A DNA stretch of 64,000 nucleotides. Origin: Fragum whitleyi. Lineage: Eukaryota > Mollusca > Bivalvia > Cardiida > Cardiidae. A model generated the notes under the pieces. The model had not been told where the DNA came from. It did not search any database and saw nothing but the letters and a program-made list of their open reading frames with translations. Both the position numbers and the translations under genes were made by a program. Numbering within the stretch: position 1 is the first letter of the stretch; the number at the start of each line of letters is the position of its first letter. This document shows, in pieces, positions 9,733 through 21,090 of this stretch. The stretch is taken from the NCBI GenBank assembly GCA_948146395.1, contig OX411546.1:22856449-22920448 (forward strand), in the 5' to 3' direction.

Positions 9733-11156
9733 AGCTCACCTGAGCACAACGTGCTCATGTGAGCTATTGTGATCACCTTTTGTCTGGCGTCCGTGCGTCG
9801 TCCGTCGTCTGTCGTCAATCATCCGTTGTCAATCGTCCGTTGTCCGACGTCTGTCAACAATTTCTTTAAATGACATCTCCTCCCTAACTACTTGACCAAT
9901 TTTAACCAAACTTGGCAGAAATGTTCCTTAGGTGATCCCCTTTAAGAATTGCTAAAAGAATTGAAATCGGTGAAAAACTCTGGTTGCTATGGCAACCAAA
10001 GTTAAAAATTTAAGAAAATCTTTAAAATTCTTCTTCTTCTGAACAAGCAGCCGTAAAGCCTTGAGATTTGGCATGGATGATCAGCTCATAGACCTTAATA
10101 AAAAATTGCTAAAATCATATCTGTTGGGCTACCAGGTGCGGAGCACCAGGGGGAGGGGGTTGTACTTTGGGAAAATTTTGTAATCTTTAACCTTCTTCTT
10201 CTTCTGAACCACAAGCCCTACAGACTTGAAAATTGGCAATGAGGATCAGCTCATATACCTTATTGACATTAATAAAAATAGCTAAAATCATGACTGTAAG
10301 GTCACCAGGTGCTGAGTGTCTTGGGGAGGGGGTAGTACTTTGGATCATTTTTGAAATCTTTAAACTTCTTCTAATGAACCAGGAGTCCTACAGACTTGAA
10401 AATTGGTGTGGATGATCAGCATTTGGACATTAATTGAATTAGCTAAAATCATGACTGTAGATTCACCAGGTGCAGAGCATCTTGGGAGAGGGGGAGTGCT
10501 TTGTTGAGAATTTTGAATCCCTACACAGGGCTTTTTCTGCCATCTCTCAGGGGCCCAATAAAGGCCCAATTCCCCATTGAAAAGGCCCCAAAATTTTTCC
10601 CAAATGAGAGAAAAATTCCAAATTTAGTGAAAAGGAATCAACCCAAAAACTTTTTTCTGTCATATTTGTAACTTGATAGTATGAAAATGTGTTTTGTGCA
10701 CTTTGAAAATTTTTGGAAAAGGTTTTTAAACGAAAATTAATATATTATTAGGAAGAAATAACCAAAACAGTCATACATAATAAATCCCAATATTGCAATT
10801 TTGTCAATAGTTTTTTCCCAAATGATTGCTCAGGGCCTTTTCCCAAAGAACTTAGAAAAAGCCTTGCTACAGCCTTTATATTTGACATGGATTGATCAAC
10901 TCATTAAAGAAAACTTTAAAAGTCTCAGACTCAGCCTGTATATCTGGCATAGATTAGCTGATCACAGACCTTTAATGAAAAAAGCTTTAATAAATAATGA
11001 CCAGGGGAGGAGCAGAGGGGGGGGGGAAGGATTATTTCAAATGTTATCTGATTGAATAAGTAAAAATCTCTTTTACTGTGGTTGCATGGACATACCTAGG
11101 TAATGAAGCTTTTTTCTCAGGTGAGCGACCCAGGGCCAATTAATGGCCCTCTTGTT
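9733..11156 (+). mobile_element. T5-hairpin element 1, complete, with 165-170 bp core repeats
   Basis: Left end: TTTTT, AGCTCACCTGAG, hairpin GAGCAC-AAC-GTGCTC, GAGCTATTGTGATCACC and a CGTCCGT run. Right end: CTCAGGTGAGCG, hairpin GGGCCAATTAATGGCCC, then CTTGTT. GCTCACCTGAG and CTCAGGTGAGC are exact inverse repeats. Inside are three imperfect units marked by GAAC at 10041, 10206 and 10376 (TTCTTCTTCTGAAC ... ACTTGAAAATTGG ... CACCAGGTGC). No transposase frame. Layout resembles bivalve pearl/HINE-type Helitron-like non-autonomous elements; that relation is inference. Confidence 0.8.
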
Positions 11157-11373
11157 ATCTTTGGAGATCATCTTAAGTTGATTTTGAGATGGTGCTACTG
11201 ACTTACATCAGATAGTTTGGGAGTCCTAGCTACTTATTTTGGAGTAACAGACTGGCAATACCTGTGACCCTTAAAACCTTGTAGGAGTTTGTATGTTTGC
11301 AATTTCTTTACAGAAATTCTAGATCCACCTTAAATTGTATTCAGTTCATAAAATAAATTTATGGATAGTAATT

Positions 11374-11990
11374 ATGCTGTGTCTGTTGTCCAGCCGTGAG
11401 TGAGTTGTCAGACGTCTTTCATATGTCGTCTGTCAACATCTTGTGTGCTGTCTAATTGCCACATTGTTGGATTAAATAACTTGAAACTTGATTAGTATGC
11501 ATGTCTACATAAAATCTGTCAAGTTCCAAAATGGGTCAAGTGTGGTCAAAATGAGGTCAAGGGTTCAGATCTTGGAAAAAAAATGTGTGGACTTCAGAGG
11601 CAACATTTTTTGCCCAAATTTCTTGAAAATTGGTCATAATATTTGTCTACATGATAGATGAGTTCAAAATTGGGTTAAGTATAGGGTCAAGAACTATTTC
11701 ACATGATCAAATCTTAGCAACCCCTTTTGTGCACTCTACAGGCAATTTTTGTTGCTCAAATGTCTTGAAACTTTGTCGGAATACTTATGGTATTTAGGGC
11801 CAGTTTAAAGTTGGGTCAAGTTAAGTCAAAAACTAGGGTCCTTGGTTTAATTTTGAAATAAGAGTTGTGTACACCCTTGAGACATCATTTTTGGCTCAAA
11901 TGTCTTGAAGCTTTCTCTTTTTAAATTTAGTCTTAAGCAAACTTCAGAACTGGGGCAAATTGGGTCAAAAACAAGGCTTTAGGATCTTTG
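11374..11990 (+). repeat. Decayed 145-bp-type core repeats
   Basis: About four units spaced ~141 bp carry the blocks CAAATGTCTTGAAACTTTG, TTCAAAATTGGGTTAAG and TTGTGCACTCTACAGGCAA, matching the core of the element at 36487-38081. No terminal repeats remain, so this is an old fragment of that element type. Confidence 0.7.
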
Positions 11991-12628
11991 TAAGTACTAT
12001 TTGTAGATTTTGCATTTTGCAACCTTCGTTAACAATTCCTCAGATGAATTGAGAGCCAATTGTTCTCTTTTTGAATACCTTTTCCACTATTCTGCTCACA
12101 ACAGCTTAGCGATGAAAACCATATATGTATGATGCACTTCAAATTTGCTTAAATCATGCATAAGTTGATTCCTATATAGGCAGTTAAAACTATATATTTA
12201 ACACTGAACCATCAACATAAGAATTATTTTACAGTTTTGTACATTGATCTAATTGGGTAATGCAGCTAAGTGAAGAAGACTTGTGTTCATTTTCTATATT
12301 CCTAGGACACCATTATAAGCTGAGCATCATGGGAAATGAGCTGGTACCCTGCTATTATATTGCCTTATTCAGAGAATAATGATTGTATGAGATCGTCGGA
12401 GTTTGGACATTTTCATTGTCTGTTGAACGAGGAAAATCCTTCACTTTTGATGAAATAGGATCGTTAATGAATATGCGTATGCTAATGATAAAGTTGTCTT
12501 TTGGCTATACTTTGACCCATTCCCATTTTCTGTAAATTGAGACTCGGGTTCCAAATTGAAAGATGTTGCAAACAGCATTGATAAATGCTTGCTTTTTGAA
12601 ATAAAATACCCTAGTTATACAATGTGTT
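11991..12628. other. Unassigned stretch
   Basis: No gene or named repeat recognised. Confidence 0.4.
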
Positions 12629-12741
12629 TAAAAAATATTGTCGGTAAAAAATAAATTGCTAATTACAAGCAATTTTTTCATTTTCCTCAATATTTTTTTC
12701 AAGTATAAAATCCTAGGATTGTTCGTGAAAAGGGTTAATCT
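12629..12741 (+). repeat. Family E-related hairpin
   Basis: ATAAATTGCTAATTACAAGCAATTTTTTC is a diverged version of the family E central hairpin, and the segment closes with AAAAGGGTTAA. Confidence 0.5.
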
Positions 12742-12769
12742 GCATAAATAGCTTGTGGACAAATTTGAC

Positions 12770-13350
12770 AACTCCTCTGCTGGTGCTTCAGTTGGTAGCG
12801 CTTTGGATTCCCAATGATTTGATCATGCAGGGATTTGGAAATAAGCATTTTCTCTACTTGTTCCTGAACAGGTTAAACATTTTTCTCTACTTGTCCAGGA
12901 TCAACATGAGCTTGTCCGCAAAAAAAAGAATAGAGAAAATAGAGGACTTATTGTTTTTAAAGAAGAAAATGCTGGCACCCAGTATTTTCTTCATTGAAAA
13001 CAATATTTTCTTCCTTTAAAAACATTTGGCTAATAAATCTCTTACTTCTATTTAGTCCAATATTTGTCCTCCATGCACTTGTCCACAGGTAAATAAAACT
13101 CTGTCAGACAAGTCAGGCATTGACATTCCACACCAAGGGGTCATGGGTCCAGTCCCTGACATAAGCACACTTTTTTTCCAAACCAACTATTTTATAAATC
13201 ATCATGAACCTATGTGGGATGAGCAGCTGGCGGCTAGGGAAGGATGTTGTGAGGGAAATTCAGGAATCCCTTGAAAGGTGCTTTAGCCGCCCATTTTAAC
13301 TGAAAAGCAGCTAAAAGTGGTATCAAACTCCATGCAAACAAACAAACAAT
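12770..13350 (+). mobile_element. SINE split by a family F insertion
   Basis: The left part carries GCTTCAGTTGGTAGCGCTTT (A box). After the family F element the SINE resumes with GGGTCCAGTCCC (B box), CCTATGTGGGATGAGCAGCT, GGCGGCTAGGGAAGG and the CAAACAAACAAAC tail. Confidence 0.7.
12826..13128 (+). mobile_element. Family F element nested in a SINE
   Basis: Ends GGGATTTGGAAATA and ATTCCACACC are family F ends (GGGTGTGGAAATAC / GTATTTCCACACCC). Inside are several CTTGTCC motifs and the hairpin GAAGAAAATGCTG / CAGTATTTTCTTC. Other copies: 56305-56662 and 63795 to the window end. Confidence 0.65.
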
Positions 13351-13352
13351 TT

Positions 13353-13613
13353 TGACCCGTCTCACTAAAGGGGACCATCTGTTTAGTGCGTAAAGTGTTG
13401 CTCATTTAAGACTGCCCATTCTGCACAGACTACGGTTAAGGGTTAAAACTTAACACACTTTACTGATTTTCTGAATCTAGGGTCATAAACCTACCTTTCT
13501 GTGAAAGAATGTTTGAAATATGACTTGTAATTGACCTGTATTATAACCAATTTCTCTTTCAAATATTTATTTTACCGAGTTCCCAGACGGTCCTTTTTTG
13601 CCTGACGGGTCAC
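13353..13613 (+). mobile_element. Family K inverted-repeat element
   Basis: Left TGACCCGTCTCACTAAAGGG, right TTTTTTGCCTGACGGGTCA. It starts at the end of the SINE tail. The interior contains TTCTGAATCTAGGGTCATAA, shared with 54200, 57900 and 60260. Confidence 0.7.
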
Positions 13614-13809
13614 AATTATAATGCTCATGTCATTCCCAAGCAGTATGCCCAAAGCTTTGCACTGTCTTTTACTATGTTGTGTGCAGATAATCGATCATCA
13701 CACCTGAAGTACAAAATTTTAAAATTTAATCGACTAAATTGGATTACATTTGCTGAAAAATTTGCAGGCTAGAATATCGTATATTTTTCAGATATTTAGT
13801 AGCAGTGTT

Positions 13810-14003
13810 TGTTATGGGAGACCACTCTCACCAACGTAAGTAACATGGGGGCTCGTCTGAGATTGGCCTTTGAGCCGTTTATGTCGGCGTTGTATTGGCT
13901 TTGTTAGTTCAGAAAGCACATTACTGCCTAGATAGGCTTATCGTCATCAATATATGATGGCTCTTAAGGGGGAGTGTGTTATGGGAGACCATTCCCACCA
14001 CTG
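13810..14003 (+). mobile_element. Miniature LTR-retrotransposon relic with primer-binding site and polypurine tract
   Basis: TGTTATGGGAGACCA begins a 36-bp block at 13810-13845 that starts TGTTA and ends TAACA, the form of an LTR. It is followed at once by TGGGGGCTCGTCTGAGAT (13846-13863), which differs at two places from the classical 18-nt tRNA-Pro primer-binding site. About 110 bp later comes AAGGGGGAGTG (polypurine tract, 13966-13976) and a second TGTTATGGGAGACCA at 13977. All coding sequence is missing and the right LTR loses similarity after ~26 bp. Either a strongly deleted element or a very short terminal-repeat element; the parts and their order are what support the call. Confidence 0.7.
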
Positions 14004-14060
14004 TCCTGCAAAGCTTCTTTGGTTTAAATACCATGTCTGACATTTGCGTCAGGGAAGTTT

Positions 14061-14335
14061 TTCTTTGGCTCAGTGGTTAGCACATTGGATTTGTAAACCA
14101 AAAATTTAAATATTGATGTCCTGGTGGGTTTGACACCGGCTCATGTCGTATATTTTTCAACTATTCTTGGGTTGAGGAAAGTTTATACCTCACATGTTTC
14201 ATCACAAAAGTTTTATAATCCACGATAATTGCCCTTGCAGTGCGGAGCCTGAGTAATGAAACGGTGCACTAAGGTTAAGGTAAATCAGCTTTTATTTGAA
14301 ATTACTTACTTCTACAGAGAGTCGATATAAATAAT
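14061..14335 (+). mobile_element. Second SINE type, tRNA-like head
   Basis: TGGCTCAGTGGTTAGCACA (A box) and GGGTTTGACACCGG (B box) form a tRNA-like head. The tail (ATAATTGCCCTTGCAGTG, GCACTAAGGTTAAGGTAAA, AGCTTTTATTTGAAATTAC) is shared with 31381-31510. The body differs from the SINE at 512. Confidence 0.6.
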
Positions 14336-15059
14336 TTGAGACCTTAAATTGTAGGTTGGTAACCAAAAACTTGTAACTTCAAGTTACAGGGCTTTGGTTT
14401 AACAAACGATGAAATGTGTTCACTTTCTCTTAGCAGGTAACTCCTTTAAGTTCTAGGATACAGTTATTTGCACATGTTTATGTCAATTGCCGGCTTACTT
14501 AAGAAGGAACCCAAGGTATTGAAAAGTGAACTTGCCAAATTATGTCAATGCTAAGCTACACCCTGCCAGTTGAATAATAACCCAGAATAAAACATCAGTT
14601 TCTGTGAGTTCATCTTGCCAACATATTACCCTTGTCATGCTGTATAAAATTATAATATGACCTATGTCACGGGAGTGAAATAACCCCATTGAATATTTTT
14701 GATATTACACATGTGTAAATTACACTAGTTGTATATCTATGCAAATTAGGCGAATAGCAATGTTTTGTTTTCATTTTAAAAATGATGTCGTATTATGATA
14801 TGATGATGTCAATATGCAAATGAGGGTACGCGTTTTGCAGAACAACTTGAAATCATAAATATATGTAATTCCCTAGATTTATTCCAACAATTCACATCAT
14901 ATTATAAAAAGAATGTCAAATTTGTGCTTATAAAATACGAAATTAATTAAACTCGTCATCTTAAACGGATAAAACAGGGCATAGCCTCGATTTAATCTAT
15001 TTACAGATGACTCGTTTAATAAATTCAGTATTCAATGACCACTCATTCAATATCCTCTA
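14336..15059. other. Unassigned stretch
   Basis: No gene or full repeat recognised. TTACCCTTGTCATGCTG near 14627 is a lone family A end. Confidence 0.4.
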
Positions 15060-15207
15060 TTTGCAAAATTGCTTTAGAATCAAATGAAAGAACTGATGCA
15101 CTAATTGTGAGTTAGTATTTTTTTTTAAATAAATTTGTAAAACATTTCTGGCTTAAAAAAGAAAATCAGGTGGTATAGACTAAGATCAGATTGCACATAT
15201 GTTCCTG
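15060..15207 (-). repeat. Family A fragment, minus orientation
   Basis: GCACTAATTGTGAGTTAGTA, CTTAAAAAAGAAAATCAGGT and GTATAGACTAAGATCAGATT match the inner part of family A; both ends are missing. Confidence 0.55.
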
Positions 15208-15881
15208 TTTCTGTTAGGAACAAAGAGGAGGTATGGAACCTTGGCTTGGAAACGGATGATACTTGAAATTATGAACATCTAAAATCTAAAATATTGAAGG
15301 ATCCTGAAGGAACCTGGGGCTTGCTTGGGCTCTATCTGTCTTAATATTTTGGGATCTTCAGGAACTGGGACAGTGTTATTGTCGAACCCTAACCTTCATG
15401 ACTAAATGTTCCTGTGGTGGCATATTTCTTGACAAGGAATTCTTATTTAAGTATTGAATATATAGACCTATGAACTTATGCATTGAGAGGAAAGTTTTGC
15501 GTGATTTCTGTAAGTTCTGAAAATGATAACAAATTCTCTCAGTTACCATGACGATAGACATTTCAATAGACTTTAGTCACATATACCAATTTCTTCTTAA
15601 ATGTTTTAGCATTGTTAAACATGTGCTTCAGTTTTGTTTGTATGGGGTTTCTTTAACATTTGACAACTGTTTCAGTAATGTTGTGCTTATAATCTTTTTA
15701 TTCAGTGAATTGACCTGCTTAATTTAGGCTTTGACTCCCGTTGGTACACTGATGTCATTTGTTTTTGATCATCAAAACCGGACTAAGCGGCTGATGTTTG
15801 ATCAATGAATATGATTAGCAAAATCATTTATTCATCATGTTGAACAATCCGAGTAATTTCTTTAATTCATACCATACCGTA
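15208..15881. other. Unassigned stretch
   Basis: A loose inverted repeat lies at about 15288-15372 (AAAATATTGAAGGATCCTGAAG and CTTAATATTTTGGGATCTTCAG, with mismatches). Otherwise nothing recognised. Confidence 0.4.
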
Positions 15882-16121
15882 TTTTGCTTAATAAATGCGC
15901 CCGGGAGCTATACATAACATGGTTATGGAGCTTTTATTTAGTATACATTTTCTGATTAAAAAAAATCATTAAAATTATGTCTTTTTGGCCCTTTTCCCTT
16001 TCAAATAAGAGAAGAAGTCTCAACAAGTTCTTAAAATTCAGGCATTTGAAGTGGGTTTTCTTAGTAAAAAAGAAGGGGTGCTTCTATTAGGGAGTGTGCT
16101 ATTATAAGGATAAATACGGTA
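15875..16121 (+). mobile_element. Family D inverted-repeat element, full copy
   Basis: Begins TACCGTATTTTGCTTAATAA and ends TATAAGGATAAATACGGTA. Interior blocks GGAGCTATACATAACATGG, GGCCCTTTTCCCTTT and GAGAAGAAGTCT are shared with 27361, 40160 and 52601. No reading frame. Confidence 0.75.
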
Positions 16122-16129
16122 CATTTAAA

Positions 16130-16890
16130 ATGAGCTCATTTTAACAGAAGATATTGTCCATACACAATCAATGATATTGCCATACACAATCAATAATATT
16201 GCCATACACAATCAATAATATTGCCAATCTCTTAGATTGACAATATAATTGATTGTGTGATATATTGAAAATCAATTTAACTGACAATTTTATTGTCAAT
16301 TATATTTTCAAATATTGACTACTTTCTCTTCACTCTTCATGAGAAATGTCAATACATGCAACTCAGCTGTTAATTATATAGAGGATATAATAATACCATA
16401 TGTTTAAAATGAAATTTGTTATAACAAAAGATATCCATACGCAATCAATAATATTGCCATACACAATCAATAATATTGCCAATCTCTTAGATTGACAATA
16501 TAATTGATTGTGTGATATATTGAAAATCAATTTAACTGACAATTTTATTGTCAATTATATCTTCAAATATTGACTACTTTCTCTTCACTCTTCATGAGGA
16601 ATGTCAATACATGCAACTCAGCTGTTAATTATATAGAGGATATAATAATACCATATGTTTAAAATGAAATTTGTTATAACAAAAGATATCCATACGCAAT
16701 CAATAATATTGCCATACACAATCAATAATATTGCCGATCTCTTAGATTGACAATATTATTGATTGTGTATGGGCAATATTGAAGATCAATTTAACTGTAA
16801 AGATTATTGTCAATGATATTTGTCAAAAATTGACTACTTTACTCTGCACTTGTCATGCGGATTGTCAATACTTGCAACTCAGCTGTTGAA
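16130..16890 (+). repeat. ~255-bp tandem repeat, about three units
   Basis: GACTACTTT recurs at 16317, 16572 and 16832. The first two units are almost identical. Each holds the hairpin CACAATCAATAATATTGCC ... TATAATTGATTGTGTG and short direct repeats of CATACACAATCAATAATATTGC. The third unit is more diverged and is broken by the family G element. Confidence 0.8.
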
Positions 16891-16892
16891 TG

Positions 16893-17234
16893 TACAGTAA
16901 AACTTGCGTTCAGTGACCACTGCCAAAAATGGTCGGTAACCGGAATGGTCGCCTTATACAATACTTCATGATATAAAAGACAGGCCATTTGGAGAGTATA
17001 TATTAATTGCCACTGAATTCTTACTGAATCCATGGTGTTTGAACCCATTTGAATCATCTCATTGAGACGATTTTAATGGGTTTCAACATCATAAGATTCA
17101 TTAATAAACAATGTTTTGTTTAAGAATGTCCACTTTTTAAGAGATTTTGCTTACCGTGAAGGGACTTTTTATGGTGGTCGATTAATAAAAGGGGCTGCTT
17201 ACTAGACGTGGTCGTTTGAGCAAGATGGACTGTA
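16893..17234 (+). mobile_element. Family G element, full copy
   Basis: TACAGTAAAACTTGCG to GCAAGATGGACTGTA, with the same middle hairpin as at 4422-4771 (CCCATTTGAATC / GATTTTAATGGG). It sits between the 255-bp repeat and a family I copy, at a TA. Confidence 0.8.
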
Positions 17235-17600
17235 TAGAGGATAACTATTTGTTTCAGTGCAAGATTGATTTATATTTCAGTGAGTGAACAACAAAAGCTG
17301 TAATATACTTATGTAAATATAGCTTTTATTGTTCACAATATTTTCAAATATATATTGATTGTACTTAAAAACTAAAAATTATTCTATGTCTTAAATGCAA
17401 AAATGAGACAAAATGTGAAAATATTAGGACAAATTTTCTAAAAGCGTGTCATTTTGCATGTGATTGCTTTGCAATGTTCATGATGACGTCACTTATATCG
17501 CTCTCCTTAGATAACGTCTGATATAAGGAAATGAACAAAAAAGGGGTATAAGTTTTTAAATCGTACTGCGAAGCAGTAGATTTATATCTACCGTTTACCA
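17235..17600 (+). repeat. Family I repeat
   Basis: Matches 55165-55600 in order: AGAGGATAACTATTTG, GAACAACAAAAGCT, TTAAATGCAAAAATGAGACA, AAAGCGTGTCATTTTGC, GATTGC, CGTCACTTAT and GGGTATAAGTTTTT. The central hairpin is partly decayed in this copy. Confidence 0.7.
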
Positions 17601-17715
17601 GAAAACCAGTCTGTTTGACCCAGTACATTTTTACCATTATCTTCTGAGCAATGTGTTCAAACCAAATTATGTGTTTTCAAACACCGAAGAAACGGCCTTT
17701 TCAGTCACAATCTAC

Positions 17716-19646
17716 TAGGGATGGGCACCGGTACTTTGGTATCGGTTACTCCCGGTACCATGACGTCCCGAGTAATTGGTATCGGTTCATTTTGAAAGTA
17801 CCGGTTCCTACTTCCGGGACCTATGCAATTTAGGAAAATGAAATTAGAATGAAATTATTTGATTAATAATTGTAAAATAAATGGTCCCCGAGTCTCAGAA
17901 AATTGCATTTTTTTATGTTTTCAAAGATTATAAAGTCTTACATGTCGCCGTTTTGTCACCAAATGATTATACGGAGTGCCGATCTAAGCTCCTGCTACGA
18001 CTTTATCACAATCACTCGATGAGTAATGAAGACGGAAACTGACGCGAAATTCAAGCTCTAATCGCAAATTATAATCATGGTATCAAGAATTCATACTCGC
18101 ATAACCCCTCTCGATCGGAACGGCTAGAAGATTATTTTATATTGTCTTCATTTTTTTTTTTTTTGATAAAGTCCTACCTGCTGTGAAAATATAAAATAAT
18201 CCCCATATTAAATCCAACAACAGAATCAAATAAAGCAAATAAATGTTTCCTCGTGAAAGAAAGGGTTTGATATCTCACGAGGATTTACATGCGTGCGCCG
18301 CGTGCCAAGTCTAGATGCAGCCCCAAAAATAGCCGAACACCTGTTGTCGGCGCCTTTGATGACCCGTTCTCCCTCCTCAAAAATAAACTGTTCTGGACGC
18401 TTTATTCAATTACAAAAAGTTTTGTAGATTCGCCAGATAGCCTCATGGACTAAATGTCGGATTGTTGGAACAAAAGATAAATACCGGTAACTTCTTTTTT
18501 TGGAATTCGTATTTCAGACAAAATTTAGATCATGATTCTGTCGCCGCTGCTTAACAAAACAACTTAATCACATTAATTGTCATTTTGTCATAAGTCGCTT
18601 CCCGAACCTAGGTAGTTGCGATATCATAACCTTCATTTTGTAGTCTGATGTTTCTAGACCGTCAGCATATCAGAGAGAGGGGTACATTATTGCAGCTAGC
18701 GCCTCGGTTGTTTCCGTCGCCTACGGTATTGTAAAGTCCGAGTTAATTCACGACGTTCGACATGCAGAAGCTACTGTTTGAAAGATGCCCAATATAGCTG
18801 CTGAGGGTTATGATAAATGTTTTATTTCAAATCACAACCAGAAGGTCATAGACCCATGAGGTCAAAAACATACATAAAATACAATATGACGAACATTAAT
18901 ACTGACAATAATGAAAACATAAATACAAATATTTATTTTAGCAAACCAATGTATACTCAATTCCTGTCAGTCCATAACAAGCTGTCTTGTTCGAAAAGAA
19001 AAGCAAGACAGTCATATGGATTGTCAGGAAATCAATTTCAAATCATATTTTTATAATTCAATTTTAACTCCTTTCTGACTTTAAATCGAAAAAATGAAAT
19101 TGCTTGAAATTAAGCGAGAAGAACAAAATTATAAGAATTATATTTTTCATTTTGGAAACGGCGCTGGAATACTGCCGGCATGTCTGTCTTGTAGAAATGT
19201 ACCAATTTAAACAAATTTTATGACTGTTTTCTTTAAACAAATGTGCAATTCACACACACACACACACACAAAATGTTTAATTTATAGCAAATATATACAA
19301 GAAATAAATCTACTATTATCGAATTGTGTATAGAAAATATAAGCTTACTTGAAAACATAAACATAACACAAATTCAGAAAATGTGCACATACAAAAAAAA
19401 AAAAAAAAAAAAAAGTAGGCCTAATAATGATTAAGCTTTGATTTGACAGGTGTTTCCTACATTAGAAAAAGCTCAAAACGGTACTTGACAAGAGCACTTA
19501 TTGCTTGTTAACTGTCACACTGTTCACACATTAGAGTGCTACGCCGGTGTGAAGTAATTGGTATCGGAATCGTTAGGAATCGGTATCGGTTAAAAAGTAT
19601 CGAGTAGGTATCGGAATCGGTTAAATTCTAACGGTGCCCATCCCTA
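17716..19646. mobile_element. hAT-type non-autonomous transposon, 1.93 kb, with exact target duplication
   Basis: The element is bounded by exact 8-bp direct repeats CAATCTAC (17708-17715 and 19647-19654). Its ends TAGGGATGGGCACCG and CGGTGCCCATCCCTA are a perfect 15-bp inverted repeat, with hAT-like sequence and target size. Many copies of TATCGG/ATCGGT crowd both subterminal regions, as expected for transposase-binding repeats. No transposase frame remains; the longest frame (79 codons at 18817) is unrecognised. Inside are a CA run near 19252-19270 and an A run near 19394-19413. Origin of the 17.9-18.8 kb interior is unknown. Confidence 0.9.
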
Positions 19647-19654
19647 CAATCTAC

Positions 19655-20090
19655 AAACTTTGTTTATACCTTATTTACTTTTCGACAAATAGAGAAGAGG
19701 CTAATACAAAATTTGATGTAATTTTCGCTTTTAGTAATTACCAGTTAGTATTTTCAGTGTTTATAACAAGATTTTCGGTTGAGTAAAGGAGTTGAAACGT
19801 ACAATAGGTTAACTGTATAATTAATTTGTAGCACCTACAATATTACTGCTCTGAACTTTCTCGAACGGTCATTTACCAGTTGTAGGGCTGACAACCAATC
19901 AAATTCTGTTATGATTATCACTCGGTCAAAACCCACGCGTAAATTCAGACCACGTGTAAATTCAGATGGACATCGTCTGCTCGCAATGTGTCAATTAACT
20001 TGTTTGTCATTAGTCAATAGTCGTCTGCACTCAAACAAGGAGCGTGGGAAGTTTACTTTTTTTTTCGCATGTGTTAACAAATAGAAATAA
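19655..20090. other. Unassigned stretch before the LINE relic
   Basis: No clear repeat. It may include older, unreadable endonuclease sequence of the LINE that follows, since in-frame stops begin just upstream of 20091. Confidence 0.35.
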
Positions 20091-20556
20091 TTTTGTAATT
20101 TTGAAATATTTGATTTCAATGAGCACTCTGATCACGCTCCAATCCTATTTTCATTAAATTCAAATTTGAGTATGAAGAAAAATTATTCAACAACAAATAA
20201 ACCGACAAAAACATACGATAAACTGAAAAAGGATAGCAGCAAGAGCGATCTATTTTTAGAACAACTCATGAATAATCATAGAGTGCTGCTAGATTTAATC
20301 GATTGGTCAGAAACCAAAGATATAAATAGCATAGTTGGCGATTTCACGTGTTTCTTGAGGGAAAATGCATTTACAGTATTTGGGAAAACCCAATGCTTGA
20401 AATACAAACATGTTGGTAATCAAAATTGTAAATAGTTTAATGAAAAATGTTTGTTGCTAAACAGGCTTTTAAACTCTATAGAGAGAGGAATAATATTAAC
20501 AGACAAGCTTTTAGCTTGGCGCGTGCTCATTATAACAACGTAAAAATCTGCTAAGA
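20091..20556 (+). pseudogene. Non-LTR retrotransposon (LINE) fragment: endonuclease end and linker
   Basis: The frame contains SDHAPI (20127-20144), the conserved C-terminal motif of the APE-type endonuclease in non-LTR retrotransposons. It continues through a hydrophilic linker with DFTCFLRENAFTVFGKT to a stop at 20436-20438. A frame change at about 20459 then continues with a charged segment (KQAFKLYRERNN ... ARAHYNNVK) like the stretch between endonuclease and reverse transcriptase in CR1/L2-like elements. The reverse transcriptase domain is not seen and upstream stops block the endonuclease. A dead fragment; the clade is not resolved. Confidence 0.7.
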
Positions 20557-21090
20557 AATAATTTAGACTAGCAGAGGGCTATCGAATCAGCAAACTTTCA
20601 AAATCGGACCCACGAGGTTGGATGAGCTGGCGATGTCCTCGAAAAGATGGATTGTTAAGACAAAAAACTCACAAATTTAAAGATTTTACCAACTCTTATT
20701 GTCCAAATTTGAGCCCTTTTGATTGGCGAACTATTGCACTATCCCAGCCTCTCAATGATGTACGATTTACAGTGCTGACAGCACTTTGATTTTATTTTTT
20801 CACTGATTAGGAGGTAAGTTTATCAAATGATAATCTACCGCTTGTTTTTGGTATCCATCAACACACATTAAAGAAATAACCTTACCCTATCTGAAGAGCT
20901 CGGATTGAAGGTCACTTAAGTTTTGGGGTAAATTATGAAAAACACTAACTTGCAAGTGCTAGTGTTGATCTAATAATGAACGCCAATGTTTGCAACTCGG
21001 TACTTTTATATTTTACCTTGTCTTGCTAAAAGAGGTTCTTTTGATAAAAACCAAAGTACTGACAGCCCTTAAAGGCTGATTGAAGGTCAC
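20557..21090. other. Unassigned, with a family I fragment
   Basis: At about 20806-20900 GGTAAGTTTATCAAATGATAATCTACC followed by CATTAAAGAAATAACC is the end of family I. The rest is unrecognised and leads into the 39-bp array. Confidence 0.45.

Noticed and set aside
13810..14003. Solo LTR
   Set aside because: A primer-binding site and polypurine tract lie between the two repeat starts, so internal sequence is retained.
18817..19056. Transposase fragment in the hAT element
   Set aside because: The 79-codon frame is Asn-rich low-complexity sequence without BED or hAT dimerisation motifs.
20166..20435. Independent 89-residue protein
   Set aside because: The SDHAPI motif just upstream in the same frame and the linker-like sequence place it inside a broken LINE.
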